A stretch of 7,976 nucleotides of DNA from Candidatus Uhrbacteria bacterium. Its GTDB lineage: Bacteria > Patescibacteriota > Patescibacteriia > UBA9934 > GWF2-40-263. The stretch lies in assembly GCA_016205995.1 (NCBI GenBank), contig JACQSJ010000054.1:1-7976 (forward strand), given 5' to 3'. Made by a program: the position numbers and the translations under genes. The notes under the pieces were generated by a model that did no database searches, was not told the DNA's origin, and saw only the letters and a program-made list of their open reading frames with translations. Positions within the stretch are counted from its first letter, which is position 1, and every line of letters starts with the position of its first letter. This document shows, piece by piece, positions 5,302 to 7,976 of the stretch.

Positions 5302-6486
5302 TTACAAACCAAATCCAAACAACGATCCGTTCCCTCGAGGATTTCGAGCACGCCGAACCTCATCGCCATCGTTCATGCCGTCCCCGTCCGTATCCGCCAC
5401 GGTGCGGCTGGTTCCATAAAAGGCCTCGAGGAGGTTATCGAGCCCATCGTCGTCAGGGTCGTTGGAGGATGCTGTTTCGATCACTGGCAGGCTTACCGAA
5501 TCAGTGACAAGTCGTTTGTTTGTGCTTGCCAGCGTACCGCCCGTCGGAAATGTACCGAACGCGGTCTCAAACAATTCCTGAAAATGGACCGAGTATCCCG
5601 CCGTAATCTCCGCGGGTTCGTTAAACTTCGAAAACTCGATGCGCACGTCAACCGGCAAGAGCTCTGTCCCTTCTGAGTCCTCGAATCCGCCTGCGGCCTG
5701 GAATCGATAGAGGGAGTGGTCTCCAAGACCGATCCAGAATCGCAACGTCAGGCGCGAGAGCTGGGCGGCGTTGCGATCGGCGACGAGCCGCTCGGAGTCG
5801 TTTGGCTCACGTCCTTCCTTCGCGCGCACCAGGTCGAGCAAAAACGCCTCGATCGCCTCTGGATCAAAGCGCCCATCGATAATGCGCGTATTCACGCCGT
5901 CGATCATCTCCGTGAGTCCGTTGTACTCGACATGGAAAATATCCGCGTACGAGAGCAAGTACTGAAGACGCGCTCGACCTTCGCTTGTCCAAAGATCTTT
6001 CGAGAGGATCGAATCGATCGGAAGATCAAGCCCAGGCAAAATCGGCCCCCATAGCGGAAGCTCGCCCACGCCAAACCCCACCCAGGTCTTTTCTTCAAAA
6101 TCCACGCTGGCGATATCTGGACCTGGAGGCTCATACGTCAGGTACGACTCGCCGTCGATCGTGCGCAGTTCACCCGCAAGATCCTGATACGAATCCTCTT
6201 GTGAGAGATGCACGACGCGGAACTTCGTCGCATGGCTCAAACCCAGATCCTCTTCAACAAGCACCGGACCGCTTAGATACAAGGTCGTGCTCACACGCTC
6301 GCCATCCTCCTGGTGGCTCCAGCTAAATCCCGACTCCTGCCTGGCGCTCTTCAGACTCGCCATAGCGACCATCATGGCTCTGATCTCCTTCTCTGGACGA
6401 AATTGCATGAGGACGATGTAGGAAGCAAACGTGATCGCCAAAACCACCGCCACGCCGACAAGCAAAAACGCGAGGGTTTTCTTCAT
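5302..6486 (-). CDS. Membrane-anchored extracellular protein with TSP3-like calcium tail
   Basis: A 394-residue protein with an uncleaved-type N-terminal membrane segment (about 5-27, after MKK); the rest is probably outside the membrane. The middle (about 40-300) has a mixed pattern ending in LPVDVRIEFSKFNEPAEI, which resembles the final strands of LppX/LolA-like lipid-carrier folds; that assignment is tentative and rests on pattern alone. The C-terminus has two thrombospondin type 3-like calcium-binding motifs, DPDDDGLDN (343-351) and DTDGDGMNDGDE (365-376), followed by RNPRGNG and a hydrophobic end. No lipobox cysteine was seen. ATG 6486 has no clear Shine-Dalgarno; a TAAAAT (-10-like, minus strand 6519-6514) lies about 28 nt upstream, so a short-leader transcript is possible. 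The gene lies upstream of ftsI on the same strand, separated by a DUF559 element. Function unknown. Confidence 0.75.
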   Translation of the reverse strand: MKKTLAFLLVGVAVVLAITFASYIVLMQFRPEKEIRAMMVAMASLKSARQESGFSWSHQEDGERVSTTLYLSGPVLVEEDLGLSHATKFRVVHLSQEDSYQDLAGELRTIDGESYLTYEPPGPDIASVDFEEKTWVGFGVGELPLWGPILPGLDLPIDSILSKDLWTSEGRARLQYLLSYADIFHVEYNGLTEMIDGVNTRIIDGRFDPEAIEAFLLDLVRAKEGREPNDSERLVADRNAAQLSRLTLRFWIGLGDHSLYRFQAAGGFEDSEGTELLPVDVRIEFSKFNEPAEITAGYSVHFQELFETAFGTFPTGGTLASTNKRLVTDSVSLPVIETASSNDPDDDGLDNLLEAFYGTSRTVADTDGDGMNDGDEVRRARNPRGNGSLFGFGL

Positions 6487-6539
6487 ACAAAAAGAGACAG
6501 GGTTACTGCCTCTATTTTATCTAAATTTTGCTCTTGAGG

Positions 6540-6983
6540 CTACATCTCGGAAATATCCTCGTCGGACACATAGACGCCGACATAGGCTGTACTCTCGCCC
6601 GTGCTCTCGTTCTCGACAAGCCGAACGATCTCGCCGCCCTTTGTCTGGTAGTCCGAGAACAGGAACCGGTCATCCGCATCCGCCAGCGCCTCCCCCTCGG
6701 ACTCCAGGACATTGCCTGCGTCCTCGTACTCAAATTCATACTCCTTTCCCTGGAACATGATCATCTCGTCTTCGGGCTCGATCTCATCCTCGATTTCCCG
6801 GAACAGGATCAGCTCCTCATCCTGCGGGGCCACGGACAACATCCGCCCCTCGTCGTCGTACAACCACCGCAAGCGATGGCCGCTGTCCAGCTCGATCGCT
6901 GAGTGGCCGACGTAGGTAAACGGTTCGTTAAAGATAGTCACGACATTGCCGAGGTCGAGTTTGTAAAGACGTTTGATGTTCAT
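6540..6983 (-). CDS. Small acidic DUF4178-like protein
   Basis: A 147-residue, strongly acidic, soluble protein without signal peptide or membrane segment. The pattern of a short beta-rich start (DLGNVVTIFNEPFTYVG), RLRWLYDDEGRMLSV, then FQGKEYEFEYEDAG, FSDYQTKGGEIVRLVE and a final YVGVYVSDEDI resembles the DUF4178 family, whose function is not established; recognition is from memory of the pattern and is moderate. ATG 6983 has GGAGGA 3-4 nt upstream (6992-6987), a good though slightly close Shine-Dalgarno. A likely promoter lies at 7041-7013 with a short untranslated leader of about 22 nt. It ends with TAG 53 bp before the next gene on the same strand, so the two may be co-transcribed. Confidence 0.7.
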   Translation of the reverse strand: MNIKRLYKLDLGNVVTIFNEPFTYVGHSAIELDSGHRLRWLYDDEGRMLSVAPQDEELILFREIEDEIEPEDEMIMFQGKEYEFEYEDAGNVLESEGEALADADDRFLFSDYQTKGGEIVRLVENESTGESTAYVGVYVSDEDISEM

Positions 6984-7012
6984 AGTTCCTCCAAAAGGTT
7001 ATGTCGCCCACG

Positions 7013-7041
7013 ATTAAAACACGCGCGACAGATCGTGTAAA
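7013..7041 (-). promoter_or_regulatory. Sigma70-type promoter for the DUF4178-like gene
   Basis: The minus strand has TTTACA (7041-7036), a 17-bp spacer and TTTAAT (7018-7013). Transcription would start near 7006, giving a leader of about 22 nt before ATG 6983. A 6-bp inverted repeat CACGAT...ATCGTG (7010-7015 and 7032-7037) overlaps both boxes and could be an operator; that is speculative. Confidence 0.55.
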
Positions 7042-7130
7042 CCCTCGTTTTCCCCAAGCGGGGCGGACATTAAATATCCGACAAATAAGGAGTTTTTGCG
7101 GCGCGAAAGAGCAACTTCGACCAGGTTCGC

Positions 7131-7159
7131 TTGACAAAAGCCCCGTTTTAGGGTATATT
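7131..7159 (+). promoter_or_regulatory. Near-consensus sigma70 promoter
   Basis: A perfect -35 TTGACA (7131-7136), 17-bp spacer and -10 TATATT (7154-7159). Expected start of transcription is about 7166, giving a leader of about 120 nt before the ATG at 7287. It is the strongest promoter in the window and faces away from the one at 7041-7013. Confidence 0.85.
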
Positions 7160-7165
7160 TCTCGT

Positions 7166-7286
7166 CTGCAGACTGCGGCGGGTGATAGTGATTTTGGTGT
7201 CTTTACGGCACAAAACTCACTACCACCCCGCTGCTTCGGCAGCACTTCCCCCGAGCGCAAGCTCGTATTTGAAAGGAGCGCCAGCA
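7166..7286 (+). promoter_or_regulatory. Structured 5' leader with three consecutive hairpins
   Basis: Hairpin 1 (7178-7231): GCGGG, UGAUAGUGA, UUUU and GUGUC pair back with GGCAC, AAAA, UCACUACCA and CCCGC around a UUUAC loop; about 23 pairs with one mismatch (7185 with 7223) and single-base bulges at 7196, 7216 and 7226. Hairpin 2 (7230-7243): GCUGC-UUCG-GCAGC, a classic cUUCGg tetraloop; it shares two bases with hairpin 1. Hairpin 3 (7252-7265): CGAGC-GCAA-GCUCG, a GNRA tetraloop. Then AAAGGAG (7272-7278), an 8-nt spacer and ATG 7287. No T-run follows a hairpin, so transcription attenuation is unlikely; mRNA stabilisation, ligand sensing or protein binding are possible. It does not match a riboswitch class I recognise. 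Confidence 0.65.
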
Positions 7287-7931
7287 ATGGCCACCAAGTT
7301 CCCCTACAAGCGATTCCTGCTCAAGGTGCGGGTCAACCCCCGTACCATCGACAAGCTCGTCGCCGCCGGCATCCGCCACATCCAACGCACGGCCGAGAAG
7401 CAGGTCGAGGTCGAGGGTCGTCACGCCGCCCACCGCGGCGAGGCGCACTACCGGCGTCACGAGCGGACCGACGCGACCGGTCGCGTCATGGGCGATTCCG
7501 GCACCCCGATCTTCGGGTGGGCCAAGGAAGGCACGCCCTACGACGCCGTCGCGCTGGAGAAGATCGCCCAGGACCTGGTCGACAACGGGGGCGTCATCAC
7601 CGACGTCCACATCGTCCAGAAGCCGGACGACCGCATGGGCAACCTCGTCGTGGTCTTCGAGGCCGAGGGCACGCCCTTCCAGTTCGGCACCGAGGCCGAG
7701 CGCCTCGTCGACGAGCTCGTCGACTCGAGCTACGGCCACATCCATGGGTTCAAGAACCCCGACGAGACCGCGACGATCAACGCCAGCCACAAGTTCACCT
7801 CCCCCCTCGACCAGGCCAAGGATCCGCGCTACCTGCGGTTCCTCCCCGGCGAGGACGGCAAGGTGAGCTTCCGGTGCGAGAAGCGGAAGATCGAGACGGC
7901 CCCCGCCGCGAGTGCCTCGGCCGCCTCCTAG
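7287..7931 (+). CDS. Hypothetical protein, 214 residues, strongly expressed
   Basis: I do not recognise this family. The protein begins MATKFPYKRFLLKVRVNPRTIDKLV, has a basic, His/Arg-rich stretch (about 34-65, including HRGEAHYRRHER), a segment GTPIFGWAKEGTPYDAVALEKIAQDLV, an acidic middle (FEAEGTPFQFGTEAERLVDELVD), and a low-complexity Ala/Ser tail. There is no signal peptide or membrane segment. ATG 7287 is chosen over the longer frame from 7182 because AAAGGAG sits 8 nt upstream and the frame above it is folded leader RNA. Codons end almost entirely in C or G, unlike the other genes here; with the near-consensus promoter and structured leader this suggests high expression, though recent transfer is also possible. 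TAG stop at 7929-7931; no terminator is visible in the remaining 45 bp. Confidence 0.85.
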   Translation: MATKFPYKRFLLKVRVNPRTIDKLVAAGIRHIQRTAEKQVEVEGRHAAHRGEAHYRRHERTDATGRVMGDSGTPIFGWAKEGTPYDAVALEKIAQDLVDNGGVITDVHIVQKPDDRMGNLVVVFEAEGTPFQFGTEAERLVDELVDSSYGHIHGFKNPDETATINASHKFTSPLDQAKDPRYLRFLPGEDGKVSFRCEKRKIETAPAASASAAS

Positions 7932-7976
7932 CCGAGACCCGCGGCAACACGGCGCCCGCCCGCCCCGCCACCCCCC

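Noticed and set aside
7052..7063. CCCC-AAGC-GGGG hairpin between the divergent promoters
   Set aside because: Four base pairs only and no T-run downstream in either direction; likely chance.
7203..7790. Minus-strand open frame of 195 codons opposite the right-hand gene
   Set aside because: Low-complexity Val/Asp/Gly-rich translation typical of the antisense of GC-ending codons; the plus strand has the promoter and Shine-Dalgarno.

Overview
The window looks like a piece of a candidate-phyla-radiation (Patescibacteria) type genome. This is an inference from three things: a compact peptidoglycan/division cluster (ftsI-murF), a secreted protein ending in a DPDDDGLDN/DTDGDGMNDGDE calcium-binding tail, and several small DUF559 genes among GC-rich palindromes. 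TGA is used as a normal stop (ftsI, murF, kinase), so the TGA-to-glycine code of Absconditabacteria/Gracilibacteria does not apply. No rRNA, tRNA or CRISPR array was seen.

Layout. Most genes are on the minus strand, read from high to low coordinates: a DUF4178-like acidic protein with its own promoter (6983-6540); a membrane-anchored LppX/LolA-like protein with a TSP3-type calcium tail (6486-5302); a repeat element carrying a DUF559 nuclease-like gene that looks truncated by an amber codon (5298-4768); FtsI/PBP2 transpeptidase (4762-2996); a second repeat element with an intact DUF559 gene (2996-2516); a MurF-type ligase lacking the usual N-terminal domain (2509-1229); a soluble Hanks-type Ser/Thr kinase (1244-249) followed by an intrinsic terminator; and a gene-less pair of the same repeats (180-17). 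On the plus strand at the right end, a textbook sigma70 promoter drives a 214-residue protein of unknown function through a 120-nt leader folded into three consecutive hairpins. That gene is far richer in GC-ending codons than the rest.

Main point of interest. Seven clear copies plus one decayed copy of a palindromic repeat bracket the DUF559 genes or stand alone. Each clear copy has a GC-rich stem (9 bp with a 3-nt loop in six of them), a G-rich second arm and a short tail. Stem sequences change but pairing is kept, and the tail is shared within an element but differs between element types (GTTGCCG versus GTCAAAT). All copies sit exactly between genes. They supply the Shine-Dalgarno-like G-rich tracts for ftsI, murF and the DUF559 genes, and the stop codon of one DUF559 gene lies inside a hairpin. 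The arrangement resembles a REP/RAYT-type mobile system, but with a DUF559 (Vsr/PD-(D/E)XK-like) protein in place of a Y1 transposase. Mobility is an inference.

How the genes may work together: ftsI and murF serve septal/peptidoglycan synthesis. The kinase directly behind murF could regulate that pathway, as PASTA kinases do elsewhere, but it has no PASTA domain and no membrane segment. The 214-residue gene appears to be an independent, highly expressed unit.
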